Assembly: GCA_001051155.2 (NCBI GenBank)
Contig: JYIP02000007.1
Span: 2,482,342 to 2,546,341 of the forward strand
DNA length: 64,000 nt
Source of the DNA: Chrysoporthe austroafricana
Lineage: Eukaryota; Ascomycota; Sordariomycetes; Diaporthales; Cryphonectriaceae
Direction of reading: 5' to 3'
Below the pieces are notes generated by a model. That model was given only the letters and a program-made list of their open reading frames with translations. It was not told where the DNA came from and did no database searches. Both the position numbers and the translations under genes were made by a program. Below, in pieces: positions 1 through 12,832 of this stretch (positions are counted from its first letter, which is position 1; every line of letters begins with the position of its first letter).

Positions 1-1843
1 TGCTGCACGCATCCCAAGGACCGCCTCGACGACCTGCACACCAGACGAATATCGAAAGGCAGCGGGACGGCAGCCCTGAGGGATCAGGCTGGGGTTGGGG
101 ACTGCTCTTATGGTGCCCGGGAGGTAGATATAGCGTAGCCGCTGCCTTGTCACTATGGGCGCACCGAACAAATGTTCCCATAATGTATGTTCCCCCTTGC
201 TATTCATGGCTTCCTACCGCAAGAGTCCCTCGGAGGACCCATCCAGCCCCTTCCGTAACGTCGTCGAGACAGCCGCCACCAGCCCCTGCGCGTCGTCCGG
301 GTCGGCCTTCTCTGATGAGTGCTGCAATGTGAAAAAAAAAAAAAAAGGGGGGGGGGGGGGGGGGGGGGGCGGGAAGCACAGAGAGAGACGTATGCACTCG
401 GCAACCAAGGCATTCTGCTAGTTGTTGGTCGCCCGCCGCCCGCCGCCCGTGATGCACCATCCATCCCCGGTGGTTTTCCGCCGGGCTGTTGTCCCGTGCC
501 TCCCCCGTCTCGCGTTCGTCACGGTCGTCGTCTGCGTCCTCCCGCCTACGACCTAGAACGGCGGACTCGGTCTGGCTGGTGCCGGGTGATGATCTTGCCG
601 GGTTTCTCGCACCCTGGTTCGATAGTAGCAGCGACCTAGGCCACAAGTTCTCAACGCGACTCAGCCGTACATAGGGGCTCCAATCCGCCCGGGGAGGGGC
701 AATCCGCCCGGGGAGGGGGTCGCTGTCATTTCGCCCTGCTCTCGGCGGCCCTTTCGGTGAGCACGTCGGCAGCCCAAACAGTGACCTCGGCGTTCTCGAA
801 GATCTTGCCCGTCGCATCGCTGGATTTGCCATAGGGCCTCGAGACAGGCGCGGGGGGATTTCGGCCGGCCCCTGATGGCCTCAAGAAGCAGCCCGATGAC
901 TCCCACGACTCCTTGCCGGGTCGAGCTACCGTACACGATGCGGGCCAGTGAGAGGAGTAAGTTCAGTGCTATAAGCGCGGGGGTGGGTTGGTGGCATGCA
1001 GCTTATGTCATCCACCGACGAGACGCTGTAGTTCAACCCCGACACGCCACCCCCCCAAAAACAATGAAGCGGTGAAAAGAAGATGATGAGGGTGATGGAG
1101 GAAGAACACATACACACACAGACACAACGCTCGACATCCCACCGTGGCTGCTCGCAAATACCTGCATTTGATCGCGGCCGAGGCCTACACCTCGCGCGGA
1201 TTCGACGCGTCCAGCGCCCCGTCTCGCACGGGGTCACGGTATACGGGCAGCCCAGCCCAGCCCAGCAGGTAAAGCATCCGAGTCTGCGTGCAAGGGGTGC
1301 TTCGCCCCGGCCTGGGGCGCCCGGGCGCCGCAGCAGAGCCCGCTGCGGCCCCATCGCGATCACATCCTGCCTGAAGGCGGACGGCCCCGGCCCTTGAAAG
1401 TCGATGGGATGGGGCTGTTCTACGAGTGCGAGATGCGTCGCATCCGCCGGGTCAGATCGCATCCCGCTCCGCCATCAGGGATCAAATCGAAGAGGCGCGG
1501 TTCGAAGCCGAGTTCTCTAACCTACGGGCCACTATCAAGGGAGGGTGTTGAGCAATGGACACAGCACTCTTCGCTCGCTGCCCCCCCCCCCGGCCCGGGC
1601 CAGCACGTCCTCCCTCCCTCTATTACGCTCTGGCACTCCCCAGCTCCCACAGCCGACCATGGTCTCACTGCCACCCCGCGCAGGAACGCAACCGATACGT
1701 GCAAGATGTCCCCGTGGAGACGACGCGATCGATCACGCACCTGGCACTGGGGATACAAATAGCAAAACGCCCACCCAAGCCGCTACCAGCCACTAGCATT
1801 TCCCTTCAAGTAGAAGCGAAGCCGAGCTTCACTCATGGCGAGT
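1..1843. other. gene-free stretch, window start
   Basis: No reading frame here has convincing codon bias, splice structure or a recognisable motif. A run of 15 A followed by 23 G lies at 332-369. The right end is the 3' flank of the Hsp70-like gene. Confidence 0.6.
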
Positions 1844-3945
1844 TTATGGCTCCATCGGATTGCAGATCACAACCCTGAATCCTACATTCTCTACCAGGGG
1901 TTCGTCGTCGTGATGGACAGAAAACGTGACCTGCTGTCCGGTGTACCCGACCCCGAGCACAACACGCGATACGGCCGCAGGGTTCGCCAACGACTGCAGC
2001 CACTCGATTCGGTAGGTCAGCTCCGCGCTCTCAATGTACTCACCGTAACGGTATTTATCCGTTTTATAGATATTCAGATAGTAGACCCAATGCGACGACA
2101 CGAAGCGACGTTGAAAGTGAGTCTCGTCCAGAGGGTTTGGCCGGCATTCGTCGACCTTCATATGGTCACCCTGTGATGACGAGACGGGCTTTGTGTTAGC
2201 AGAATGATAACTAGGTTGCTAGGATAGATCTCACCCTATGAAGGAGCCAATACATGCGGCTCTGGTCCTCCAAGACATAGCCGATGCTATAGCTCGCCGA
2301 ACACACGTGCGATCTGACAGGCTGCCTCTGGGACGCGACGGCACCACGAGAGACTGCCGACCATCTAGTTCGTGTCAGCTTGGGGTACTTGGGTCCATTT
2401 CATGCTTGCTGGTGCGACTCACAGCGCTTGGTTGCCTTGAAGATGGGGCAGCAGTCGCGTTGGCGCGAAGTCTGCGGCCTTGGCCGCGACTTGGGCATAG
2501 AGATATTCACTTTGCCCGAGGCCACCGCTAAGCAAAATGTACTAATTTGGAGAGGTTAGCTTCGGTGACGAGGAACGAACGCGGCGGAGTTGAGCAGTTA
2601 CCTCAGGGCGCTGCTTATCCACTTCCACAACGCTCTGGATTTGCGATTTGATGAGGTCGCAAACTGCATGCGCGACAGGATTGAAAACATCCTGTAGCTC
2701 TTCTCTGCTGGCTGGTCAGTTCCTCTTCATATACTGTGGAGCGCTTGTGCTCATGGTCCAGATGTCTACCTGGAAGTTTTAGGGTCAGGGAGACGGACCT
2801 GGTAAAGTCGAGCTGCACAAATTTTCCCTGGCAAAGAACCCTTCCGCTCCAGCCAGTTGTGCCATTAAAGCGGGGCTTGATCTCATCCTCCCAAACCCCG
2901 CGCTCTATTGCTTGGAGATCAGAGTCGCAGAGTCTTTGAAATACCTCTGGCTGCAATCCTGCGCTCAACTGTCTCTTGAGCGCCGCACGGAAGCCTTTGT
3001 CCAAAAGGATGCCGCCACAGAAGCGGCTCCGGCTCACTCCACACTCGTCGATGCGCGGGGGATCCATGGATACGATATTGTACGCGCCAACATCCTGTGC
3101 AACGTGCCAAGTTAGTACCTCTGCAATCTCTGTGGGCGAAGCGGGGGTCCGTACCACTGTGCCGCCGCCACAGTCACACACAACGATTCGATCCTGTATT
3201 TGACCGGGGTGTTAGCACATGTCCAGGCCGCTATGGGAGATGTTAGGGTCGGAGAGAAGCTTACGTTCAGCTGCAAACCTTGGCTGTCAAGATGGATATA
3301 GGCCAATGCCGCTGCTTCCTGCTCACCAAGAAAACTCACGCCTGATAGAATCCAATCATCGAAGACGCCGGACTCGCCAAGGATCTCGAACATCATTCGC
3401 TGAAGATTTGCCGGCGAGTCCGCCGGCAAGGCTATAACCAGGTGTATAGGTAGTTGGCAGAGGACCGATTTTGATAGATCAATCAAAAGTTTGATCTTGC
3501 TCAGAGCGTGGTCTATGACATGTCGGATATATCGACAACTGACATCTGATGCAGTCTCGTTAAGCTTCTCCATCAAGCCTCTCGCTTCGACAATCTCGGG
3601 TGAGTTGCAAATGTAATTAGGCAACGTGCCCCCGCTCTGCTCCAGCAAGAAATATTTGAACCATCTGAAGGGACTCGGGAGCTTTTCAGCACAGTGGCCC
3701 CAAACATTTGTGCCGTCGTTGTAGGCAACAGCCGTTCGGGTCTTGGCAGCTCCACAAGCACCTGGCCAGCCGGAGACGACGGTGACCACACTCGATCTGC
3801 CAAGAGCAAACGAGACCCCGGAGTACCTAGTGTCGTGAGAGTAAGCGGGTGCGTCTTATCAAGAGCGTCGGAATACCTACGTGTTACCAAAGTCAAGTCC
3901 AATGACGAGTCTATTTGTCATGTCACCAGCTGTCGCGGCGGCCAT
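1844..3945 (-). CDS. Hsp70-like ATPase (fungal HSPA12-type), 558 aa
   Basis: Eight exons: 3881-3945, 3265-3826, 3155-3193, 2770-3094, 2602-2711, 2423-2541, 2235-2364 and 1844-2170; 1677 nt, in frame throughout. The seven introns are 54-71 nt with GT/AG ends, and the third boundary has a TACTAAC branch point. The actin-like ATPase signatures are visible: phosphate-1 VIGLDFGNTYSGV (about residues 14-26), EQEAAALAY (about 190), phosphate-2 VVCDCGGGT (about 213) and the adenosine motif LLSGGLGQSEYLY (about 370). The C-terminal part is divergent, as in the expanded Hsp70-like family of filamentous fungi, which lacks a normal substrate domain. The client or role is unknown. The ATG at 3945 is chosen because it is the first in-frame ATG before the signature; 3921 is an alternative. 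It diverges from the gene at 4731. Confidence 0.85.
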
Positions 3946-4730
3946 ATTCGCAGGTGTCCCGGTGGCCAAGTGAATAGGACTGACAGAATGCAAGGGGTGG
4001 AGACACTCGTGAATGTCCCCAGGGAGCAGGATGGAAGGTTCTGTCAAGTGATGTGAAGCGTTGGGAACTGGAACGCCAAGGGTCGCGAGAGTGGAATTCC
4101 CGCTGGGTCCAGAGGAGCATGATATGCTCGGGCAAAGCGTGGGCTGACCCTTCTAGCTTGTGCCGAAGGATGATTGCATACCGCTTGTTTCAATATTTGC
4201 GCTCCAAGGGAACTTGCATCTCAGGAGACAAGGGAATCTGCAGCTGTCTCACCCGCCTAGTCTGTTGGCCAACTGGCGGTAAAGCGCCTCCCCGCCTTGA
4301 GCGCATCCGTGAAGGCATCTCTAGAACGTTCATTGATTCCTTCTTTCAATCTTCAGACGACCCAGCGATGTTCCTTGTTAGAGTTACTGCCAAAGGGTGC
4401 TCCAGGAGAGGCCACAGCAAGCCGGGCTAGACGCCTCTGACGTCTTTCAGCTTCTGCACCTACAAGGAACGCGGCTTGGCTGTTCTCAACCGGCCGCTTC
4501 CCCGGGACATTTTGTCACAGTACTTCTGAGGACCCCGGATCCAACTAAAGCTGTTTTTGTCGCGGTGCAGCCGCAAGTATAAGGTGCATGCTGCCTTCGC
4601 CGTCTCGCTTCAGACCGCAACTCTGTCCACGTTCTCTTGTCTTGTCCCGCCCATAGCCACATCAGTCAATGCCCAACACTTGATCTTCTGTCCCCTCCAC
4701 TCAGACCAGATACTCTAGCACTGGCCAATC
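3946..4730. promoter_or_regulatory. shared upstream region of two divergent genes
   Basis: These 785 bases lie between the starts of the Hsp70-like gene (minus) and the coiled-coil gene (plus), so they should hold both promoters. No TATA box or other clear site was recognised, and no conserved ORF was seen. Confidence 0.4.
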
Positions 4731-6375
4731 ATGCCCTCGGTCAAAAATTCGACGGGTGCAGGCTCCAAACGGGGTAGCCCCGACAGACACCAGGGCAACA
4801 CGTCTCCCAAGAGGGCCATGCGAGCTCGTCAATCCAGTGGCAGCATGGACTCAGACCATGAACTCCCTCAAGCGCTCGACCAGTCTGCTGCCAGCACCGT
4901 CCCGGTCTCGGTGACAGCAGACTCTACCACCGGTGGCACCACCACCGCGTCCCCCAAGAGAGCCAGCATGAATTCAGAGCATCAACTCCCTGAGGCGCCC
5001 GACCAGTCTGCTGCCAGCACCGTCCCAGCCTCGGTGACAGCCGAGCCCACCACTGACAGCATTCTCAACTCAGCAATGCCCTCTCCTACCAACAGTCCCA
5101 TTCCTCCAACCACCACCAAACTCACCAGAGACAAGCACATGCAGCTGCTGGACAAGATACACCAGCTAGAGAAGCAAGCCGAGAGCTCCCGTAAGACGAT
5201 TACGAGCCTCGAAGACGACTTGAAGAAAACACGGGAGAAAGTGGAACGAGCAAAGAAAATCGACATGGAGACCATAAGGGCTCAGCAGGAGAATTTCGAA
5301 ATCCAGAGAGCGCTGTACGGGGAGACGCAGTTTGAGACCGTCAGCAAGATGTGGGACAGGCTTCGCGGCGCTATCGGCCACTTCAGCTGCGCCCCAGACT
5401 GCTTCAAAAAGACGATCCAGTGGGACACACTTGACGAGAAGACGCAGGAGATGCTGAAGGAATGGACGCCCAACCCCGAGCGCTATCTGGAGCACAAGAA
5501 CTGTTCGGATGTCCTGATCTTTGCGTGGATAAGCCGGATCATTGTCAAGCATGTCTTCGACGCGACTTCCAGGGAGAAGTACCAAGATTCTCCTCTCTGG
5601 CATGCATACGGAACTCTTCTCGAGGAATTCAAAGGCAGGTCTACATATTCCCCTCCCAGAAGGCAACACAGCACTAATGGAGTGACAAGGTATTTATGAT
5701 CACGGCGATGATAGTAACCCTGACATCATTCGACTTAATTTCTGGAGACACCTTACCGCCGAACTGCTGAACAAGCAGAAAGTCCAGCTGGACCGTTCCA
5801 GGGTAGTCGAGGTCCTCCAACAGGAGCTGAGCCCGCATCGAAATCCGGAGAAGCCCAGAGAGACCTGGGACTATCACATTGAAGGGATTGCTGAGTGCGC
5901 GGTCAAACTGGACTGGCAATTCCAGTGGGCGCTAGGTGTCTACTGTGTCTCGTTCAAGCTCCCGCGGTGCTTGGGTATGCCTGATCCGGTCAACCTCCCT
6001 TTCGACCGGAGCTGGGGTAAGGAGCGTCTAGCTAACAACCAAGTCACCTTGAGCCAAACCGCCTGGGAACTGCTAGGGGCCCTTGATAATGCTGAAGGCA
6101 CCATGACTGGTACCGTTGACTTTGTCGCCTGGCCGTCGCTCGAGCTGAGTGGAGACCGAACATTTTCTGACTACGGCAAGACAGTTTTGGTCAGGCCGAT
6201 ACGGGTAGTTTTGAAGGAGTACGTTGACATTATGCTCGAGGAGGGGAACCATCTCGAGGAGGCGAGCCCCCTGGAGGAGGAGAGAGCCTCCGGTGCTTCG
6301 CCACCGACGGCCGTCCCGGCCCAGACAGATGAGGAGGGAGGTAACGGCAACTCAACAGAGGGCACGAGTTGTTGA
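4731..6375 (+). CDS. uncharacterised coiled-coil protein, 522 aa
   Basis: Two exons, 4731-5638 and 5715-6375, joined across a 76-nt GT/AG intron; 1569 nt in frame. I do not recognise the family. Residues 1-130 are Ser/Thr/Pro/Ala-rich and contain a tandem duplication of about 30 residues (around DQSAASTVPVSVTA and DQSAASTVPASVTA). Residues about 133-195 are charged and heptad-like (HQLEKQAESS, LEDDLKKTREK), predicting a coiled coil. The rest is a globular region rich in Trp, Leu and Arg (WRHLTAELLNKQ, WALGVYCVSF). The tail is acidic. No signal peptide or membrane segment is seen. The ATG at 4731 follows an in-frame-free upstream region. An intron retained at 5639 would stop the frame at 5697. 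Confidence 0.7.
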
Positions 6376-8655
6376 CAGCGGCGAGGGGCGAAGGGGTCTA
6401 CTTGGGCCTCCCATTTGGCTGCGCAGGCGGTAGGGATGTCTTGATTGAACGTCTTGCCCGCCGCTGCCATAGGTGGATTGCCTGATCTGTGTATGTACTG
6501 TACAGAGCACGGAGCCGTCATTTTGGGGTTCGACTCGTTGCGCTTGAGCTTTTGTTCTGATTCAAACTTTCCATCAGCTGCCCGACCGTTCTATGACTCC
6601 TGGTGATGAACGTCGGCCCAGAATTTTAAAGAATTGCCCAGTAGCGGCCACTAGGAGTACCTACCCCCCCCCCCCGACACGAGGCCCTCATTGCTAGTTA
6701 CTTGTGCCTGCAGCACCCGCTCTGCTGACCCCGTATGCCTTGCAGAATGGCGGCAGCGTCCTGAACAGCAGTTGGTAGCGGCGGAGATTCACCGTCGGTG
6801 CAGCCGTCTCCATTGGCAGCAATATGCCACTCAATCTCGTCGATAATAGCCACGGGTGTACTCAAGCTCACACAGGGCCGTCGGGCATCCTGGAAAGAGA
6901 CGTAGGTCCCCTCGGTGGCGCCTATCTACGGCTCGAGCAACATCGACGCGCGAGGAGGCGGCCCTCCAGGCCAAGGTGACTCTTGGTGATCGCATCGAGA
7001 ACTTCACGCAGGTGACAAGCACCTGTTTGTAAAGTACAGTATTACCTGGCACGCCTACGTACTGGCAGCAAGACAGCCTTGCCCACCCAACCTCATCGTA
7101 GCCGCTTGCTGTAGGCCTTGCCCCAGCAGGCACAGCACTATGGACGGCCATGACCGCCTGAGGACTGTCGATCCCTTCCACATCCTGACCGGTGCGGGCC
7201 TGCGCGGAGGTTTGGATGCGGCAAGGCGAGCTTTTCACCACGCCTGCCGTACGATGCAGGCTTCCGGCCCTCGACATGGACGCATCCAGTCGCGATGATG
7301 TCTGTGGACCCGGTGACATTGCCCAAGACAGAGGAGACCTCCTCCACCTTCTCGACAGGCGACGGGAGATTTGGGCAGAAGGAACCCCTTCCGCTCTGAC
7401 GGCCCTCGCCCGTCCAACTTGCGGCGCCCCCGGCTCGACCCCTGCGTACGATATCTCGCCGGTTTCCCTCCGATGCAGTCCCTTGAACAGACGGCTTGCC
7501 TCCACCAGCAAAGGCAACATCTCAGCACACGCGTCGACGGTGTCTAGATCCTCCCTCGCGAGACATGAAGCAGCACCCCGTCCTTTCTTGCCCGGTCTGG
7601 CCACCTGCATATCATCGATCCGCCTCACCTCACGCCCGCGACTTACACGCGCGTTTCCAAATTCGACGGGAGACGCGCCCGGATCCGGCTCGTCAACGTG
7701 TATTGCAGGCAGGGTCACCCGTCACACAGAGCTTGCGGGGACCCACACTCGGCTCTCTGCGTCGCGCAGTGTCTTACAGCGGCGCGGCCGAGCCGGTGTG
7801 GGCTGAAGGTTTTGCGTGTCTTGAGGAAGGCGCCCGGCGAGACTGAACCCGCTGGAGGGGGAGGAGGCGCTGGGCATTCGAGGCCCTCATGCTACGTGGA
7901 CATAACGGGCTACCGCGCAGGCCTGCTTGAAACCAGAGTGCATCACGGATTTCCAGGATCCAGGCGGATAGATACGAGAAGCACCTATCCGCCCCCCCCC
8001 CTCCTTCGCCCCCTCTCCCGGGGCGGTGTGAAGAGGCGGTCCAGACGGACGCACCGCCCGGCCTGGCCAAGACAAGACAAGCCGAACCTGCTTCGTGACA
8101 ACGCAGAGTGTTGGCCGTCGATGTCTCCACCGCGTCGGCACACCTATCTCTTGCGGAGGACTGAAGTAGCCTACAGCTGGGAAACATCGAGATCTCCCGG
8201 GGGGGGGGGGTGAAGGGGTGCCTGGAGGCGCTCTGGGGCTGACGCGGCATAGTACTGCCGAGACAACGGCTCCTCGCAGTCCTGCCCCGCTCGCGATGCC
8301 GTACCAAGTTTTCTGTGCCATGTTGCGGAGAGCCTCGCTCCTGCGATCTGGCCAACATCTGCTGGGCGGGTGGCCAGGTGAGGTTTCAACACATGCGATT
8401 GGGGAGGGAGCGTAGCTAGGAGAGCTAGCAGCTCCCTACCCGGAAGCTATGCTGCGTTACCAGATGCCATCCGTCACTCTACCTCTAGCGCAAGAGTTCG
8501 CCGCAGTCTACGATGCCCTCCCTGCCCGCCGCAACAGATCTATTACCACGCCACAGTTGAATTGGCCCTGTAATATGGCCCAAGGGCCGGGTCCAAGAAC
8601 TGGGCCCCTTGCACGCCCGATAGCAAAGCAGTCCACCATCCCTCCCGTAGTTTTC
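6376..8655. other. gene-poor spacer
   Basis: It is GC-rich with C or G homopolymers at about 6665, 7990 and 8201. Overlapping ORFs on both strands give no consistent gene. One stretch (7138-7620, minus) has protein-like segments in different frames and is listed separately. The right end is the 3' flank of the sedolisin gene. Confidence 0.5.
7138..7620 (-). pseudogene. possible frame-shifted coding remnant
   Basis: The minus strand shows protein-like segments that change frame. One reads DTVDACAEMLPLLVEASRLF; a different frame downstream reads VEEVSSVLGNVTGSTDIIAT. No GT/AG pair joins them convincingly. Frame switching like this can mean a decayed gene, but chance is not excluded and I cannot name a family. 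Confidence 0.2.
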
Positions 8656-10736
8656 TCATGGCAGCGTCAGGAACAGCTTTTCCATCTGCTGGTAGTCTGG
8701 CGTCCCGAGCCCCGTCAGAGGATCCCACCCCTCGACAGCTGAGAAGCCGTCGGTGCCGCAGCCGGGGTTGTTCCCGGCCGTGATGTCGTTCATGACCTGG
8801 GGATTCGCGTAGAGGGCCGGGTTGAGGAAGCCGACGGGGGCCTTGCCGGCCTCCAGGCGCTTCTCATTGATCATATTGACGATGGAGGCGAAAACGGGCG
8901 CAGAAGCTGGCATGTCGCGGTCAGCACCCGTCCGTCCCCTCGACGCCGCGCACGTGCGTGCGTGCGTGCGTCCATCCATCGATCGCGTGGTCAAGACTCA
9001 CCAGATGTCCCAAACGACAGCGTGAACTCACCATCCACCGCTGTCACGTAGTTCGCCCCGTTCGCCGAGACGTCGGGGAAGGCCCGGACCACCCCGGAAT
9101 TATTGAACCGGTCCGCTCCGTACGGCGGCGTGTGCTGCTGCAGATAGGTGCCCACCGCGCTCTTCTGGTACGACGGCATCGAGAAGACGTTCGAGAAGCC
9201 GCCGCCCGAGAAGATGACCTCCTCGCACGCGCTCTCCGGGTCCTCGACGGTGCTCCCGTTCAGAATCTGCGTCGCGCCGACGGACGTGACCCACGGGCAG
9301 CCGCCCGGGAAGCTCGGGTTGAACTTCCCTGAGGTCCCGTTGGTGAAGTTCTTCCCGTCGGCGGACAGGCACTCGCCGCCGTTGCCCGCGACGCCGAAGT
9401 CGCCCGAGGAGTAGATGACGGTGACGCCCTGCAGCGCGAGCTTCATGTACTCGTCGCACTGCCTCTGCTCGTACCTGGCGCCGAGGTCAGCCTCGTTAGA
9501 GCCGTAGCTCGTAGAGATGACGTTGGTGGCATTCGCCTTGCCGCATTCCACGGACGCCGCGTACTGGCCGTCTATGTTCGAGTTCTTGGAGTCGCCGCCC
9601 TCGAACGAGCAGTAGCTTGCGTCGATCCCGTCGAGGAAGTTGTTGAAGCTCGCGCCCTGGGTCGCGTCGCCGACCTGGAACACGGTCGCCCGCTGCGGAG
9701 AGATGAGGGCCATGGAGAACTCCAGGTCGAGAGCGGACTCTCCGTTGAAGGAGAAGCTCTGGTTCTGGGTCTGCACGACGCCGTCGGCCAGGAGGTCCAC
9801 CTGCGGGGACCTCTGCTTCACGTCCGGCTGCATCTCCTCGAAGAACAGGTCCAGATCGGACTGGAGAAACGCCTGTGGTGTGTACTCAACGATGCCGAGC
9901 GAATTGTTCTGGGAGGCCAAGCTGCCCTGCGGTATTTTGTAGAGAGCCCGAAGACAGCCTGGCGTGATCATCGTATCACATTGCGACAAGTCCATCAGTG
10001 CGTTATCGACCTGGTGGCCCTTCTTTGGATTGCTGCCGTCGAGTGGGCTGCCGACAATGGCCGTGTTCGAGCTCTGCCGCTTGTCCAGCGCCGCCGATCT
10101 CTTCTTGAGCTCCTCCGCCGTCTCGCCGGGCAACGCCCGGTAGTTGTTGCTCCTGTCGTGGCCGAGGCTCTGGTCAAAGTGGACAGTCGGGGTGATGATA
10201 TCAACGTGCTCAACGAGGTGCTCCGGGAGGTGGTACTTCTCGCATGCAACGTGACGGGCGCTCTCCGAGGCCTCGTGCCTGTAGGCATGGTATTCTGTCT
10301 TGAGCAGCTGCTCCATCTCCCGGACCGAAGCGTTGAATGTGATCCACGTTTTCGAGACCGACAGCTTCACCCGACTCGGGTGGATCCCTTCGAGCTCGAG
10401 CCACGCCATGACTGCGCCGACGGATTCCTGCTTCGGCTTGAACATCTCGACGACCTCCGCGGGCGACCAGTGCTTTGCGTAGTTGGGGGAGCCGGGGTGC
10501 GAGACGTCGTAGACGAACTCCTCCGCCCGGTGGAGGTTCTGCTGCGCCAGCCCTATCCGGACAGGGAGCGTAGCAGCATGGTGCACGCGATGTGACTTTC
10601 GCCAGCTGCTGTGGACGGCCGGCATCTCCTCGTGGACGACATGGCGGAAGGACGCGACCCCATGGGTCTCCAGCGGCTTGGCATCTACTACTGCCGCCAG
10701 GGCAGCGCAGACGCTCGCAACGAAATTAGACCGCAT
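8656..10736 (-). CDS. secreted S53 sedolisin / tripeptidyl peptidase-like serine protease, 661 aa
   Basis: Two exons, 9002-10736 and 8656-8906, with a 95-nt GT/AG intron (8907-9001) that splits the catalytic-serine codon region. The ATG at 10736 is the first true ATG (the frame upstream begins with GTG). It opens a signal peptide of about 20 residues (MRSNFVASVCAALAAVVDA). A pro-kumamolisin activation propeptide follows to about residue 190. The catalytic set of the family is intact: Glu333 and Asp337 in GESALDLEFSM, oxyanion Asp446 in SSGDFGV, and Ser578 in SFGTSASAP. The calcium-site region DITAGNNPGCG...GWDPLTGLGTP is at the C-terminus. The expected product is an acidic-pH secreted peptidase releasing N-terminal peptides. 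The downstream neighbour IPI3 is on the same strand but functionally unrelated. Confidence 0.93.
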
Positions 10737-11465
10737 TTTGGACAGCACCAGGCCAGCCGACGTCCCAAAGGAAGACCACGATCAGTCATGCTACATGCTG
10801 GCAGAACTCTGTTCATAAGGTTATCCTTCGTCCCGACTCGGATATCACGACCAGGTTTATTCTCCGATAAGGGCAACACAAGACAGGACTGAAACCGCTT
10901 CGAGGACGATAGCAGACGCGTCTTCAGCAGGCTAACCCGTACGCAGGTGGGTCAAGTCCCGGGACCCACGTCTGCAGCAGGTGTTGCCGGGAGCCGACTC
11001 CATAGCGTGCCCTAGAGATGAGGTTCAGACAATTGCATCGCCAACTTCACCGAAGAGGCCTTCGGGTGTCCGCTTGAAATGATAGGGGGGGTTTTTGGAC
11101 AGCGGCCCCCTGCGCAATCCACGACTGGGACCGGAACATTGTGTGGTACATCAAACACGGCCGTCGCAGAAATCCGTTGCAGTGGACCGGATCTGGGTCG
11201 TCGCATCAACCCTGCCATCCAGGTTCCCACATTCCGGCCCATGTACCGCGTGGGCATGCGCTTCGAGCCGCGCGTTGTCGGGGCCGTGAGTTCGGTCCTT
11301 CGGCTAGGAGGTCGCAGTTGGGGGGGGGGGCTTATCAGAGCCCTAGATGGGTGCCGGACACCCGTTTGGGGATCCGGGCGTGACGGGAGTCTAATCTGAA
11401 ACGGCTGGGGGCCCTGGCGGTATCTCGAGCACTCTGGCCTCGGCACCCGGCGCGATGGAGTATTT
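10737..11465. other. intergenic: sedolisin promoter and IPI3 3' flank
   Basis: 729 bases between two minus-strand genes. A G10 run lies at about 11321. No TATA box or conserved ORF was recognised; short ORFs on both strands lack support. Confidence 0.5.
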
Positions 11466-12832
11466 TTAAGTCGCCGCCAGCTGGTCCAAAATGTCCCACT
11501 GCCACTGAGCGCAGTTCTGCAATTCTGCCTCGTCGGCATCGACATCCGCCGGCTGCAGGAAGGCCGCGATTGCTTCCTCTAGCGTCTCGTTGGAGAACCC
11601 TGGCGCTTTCGCCATGATGCTGAACGGCGTTTCGGGTGCCAGATCTGCCTCAAACTGCGCACTGAAATCGTACGCGCGCCGGGCTTGGTTTGGCCGGACG
11701 ACAGTCCAAGCTCTGCTGGCCGGTGCGGCGGCCGACAGGGGCGGGACGAACACTATATTGGTGACGGCGGCATTCAGGTTCGCAAGTTCCTTCGGGCCAC
11801 TGTTTGCTGACCGGTCCGTGATGCCCCAAACGTGAATCTGGCCTCTTGGGTGCCCCGACAGTAAGACGGTGCCGTCGTGCGCCAAGCCCAAGCAAGAGGC
11901 AGGCCCAGACTCGGGCGGCGCGGCGCAGGATGGAGATGAGACCTGCACGACAGTCGAAGCGTCCTCGCTCCCGGGCCCGAGCAGCGGCCGCGGCCGTGAG
12001 CCGAAGAGATCTATCGCGTAGATGGAGCCATCTTCAGCCGACACGAAGACACCGCGCGTGCACGGGTCGAGGGCGAGACACAGGGGTGGGGTGGGGAAGA
12101 GGAGCGTCCTGAGGACCTCCCCGGAGCGGTAGTTCCAGATCGCACATGTCTTGTCCCTGCTTGCCGATACGCAGAGGCTCGTCTCGGGGTTGCTGCCCGG
12201 CGATGCGGCCAGGGCCATGATGGCGCCCCGGTGGTTTGAGAAGCTGACGGCCGGCTCCCGCTCCTCGCCGCCGTCGAGCTCGAGGAGCTGCGCGAGGCCC
12301 CAGACATGCACGTTGGAGTCATCGGAGCCGGTCAGGAGGTGATATGGCGTCGCGACCACGCACGACACGGCCTGAACGTGGCTCGGCGGGAGCGACACAA
12401 GCCTTCCGGTGCAAGTCTGACGAGCAAATCAGTCCGGAGTGCCCCCCCCCCTTCACTCTTCAAATGAAGGCGTTGCCCTGCGTCAGGCAGACTTACCTCC
12501 CACAGCATGATCCTCCCCTCGACGGTCCCCACGACCAGCACGTCGCCGGCCAGGGCCAAGCACCTGATCCGCTCCGGGAACGCCACAAACGCCTCCTGGT
12601 TGCCACGGAGCCGCGAGTAGACGTGCACGTAGGCCTTCTCGTGCTGCGCGGCAAAGACGTGGCTCTCGCTGACGGCCAGGCAGTTTGGCGGGGCTGCGCT
12701 CTTCTTGAACGTGGACCTCGCGGCGAAGGTGGGCCACAGGGAGTGGGCGTAGATGCCGACGTCTCGGGCGACGGCCGTGTTGCTGGACAGCGGAGGCCCG
12801 CAGACGGACGAAAAGAACTCTTCCACCACCAT
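11466..12832 (-). CDS. IPI3: WD40 pre-rRNA processing protein IPI3 (Rix1 complex), 428 aa
   Basis: Two exons, 12497-12832 and 11466-12416, with an 80-nt GT/AG intron carrying a C9 run; 1287 nt in frame. The N-terminal segment with GIYAHSLWP, RSTFKKSAAPPNCLAVS and FPERIRCLAL is characteristic of IPI3. WD-type blades follow: VVGTVEGRIMLWE, LLTGSDDSNVHVWG, CVSASRDKTCAIWNY, LLSGHPRGQIHVWG. In yeast, IPI3 with RIX1 and IPI1 acts in ITS2 processing and late 60S maturation in the nucleoplasm. Length is close to other filamentous-fungal orthologues and shorter than yeast. The C-terminus ends in a short acidic helix (DADEAELQNCAQWQWDILDQ). CCCTAA boxes upstream fit a ribosome-biogenesis promoter. Confidence 0.92.

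Noticed and set aside
10737..10748. Longer sedolisin start
   Set aside because: GTG codon; the ATG at 10736 directly opens the signal peptide.
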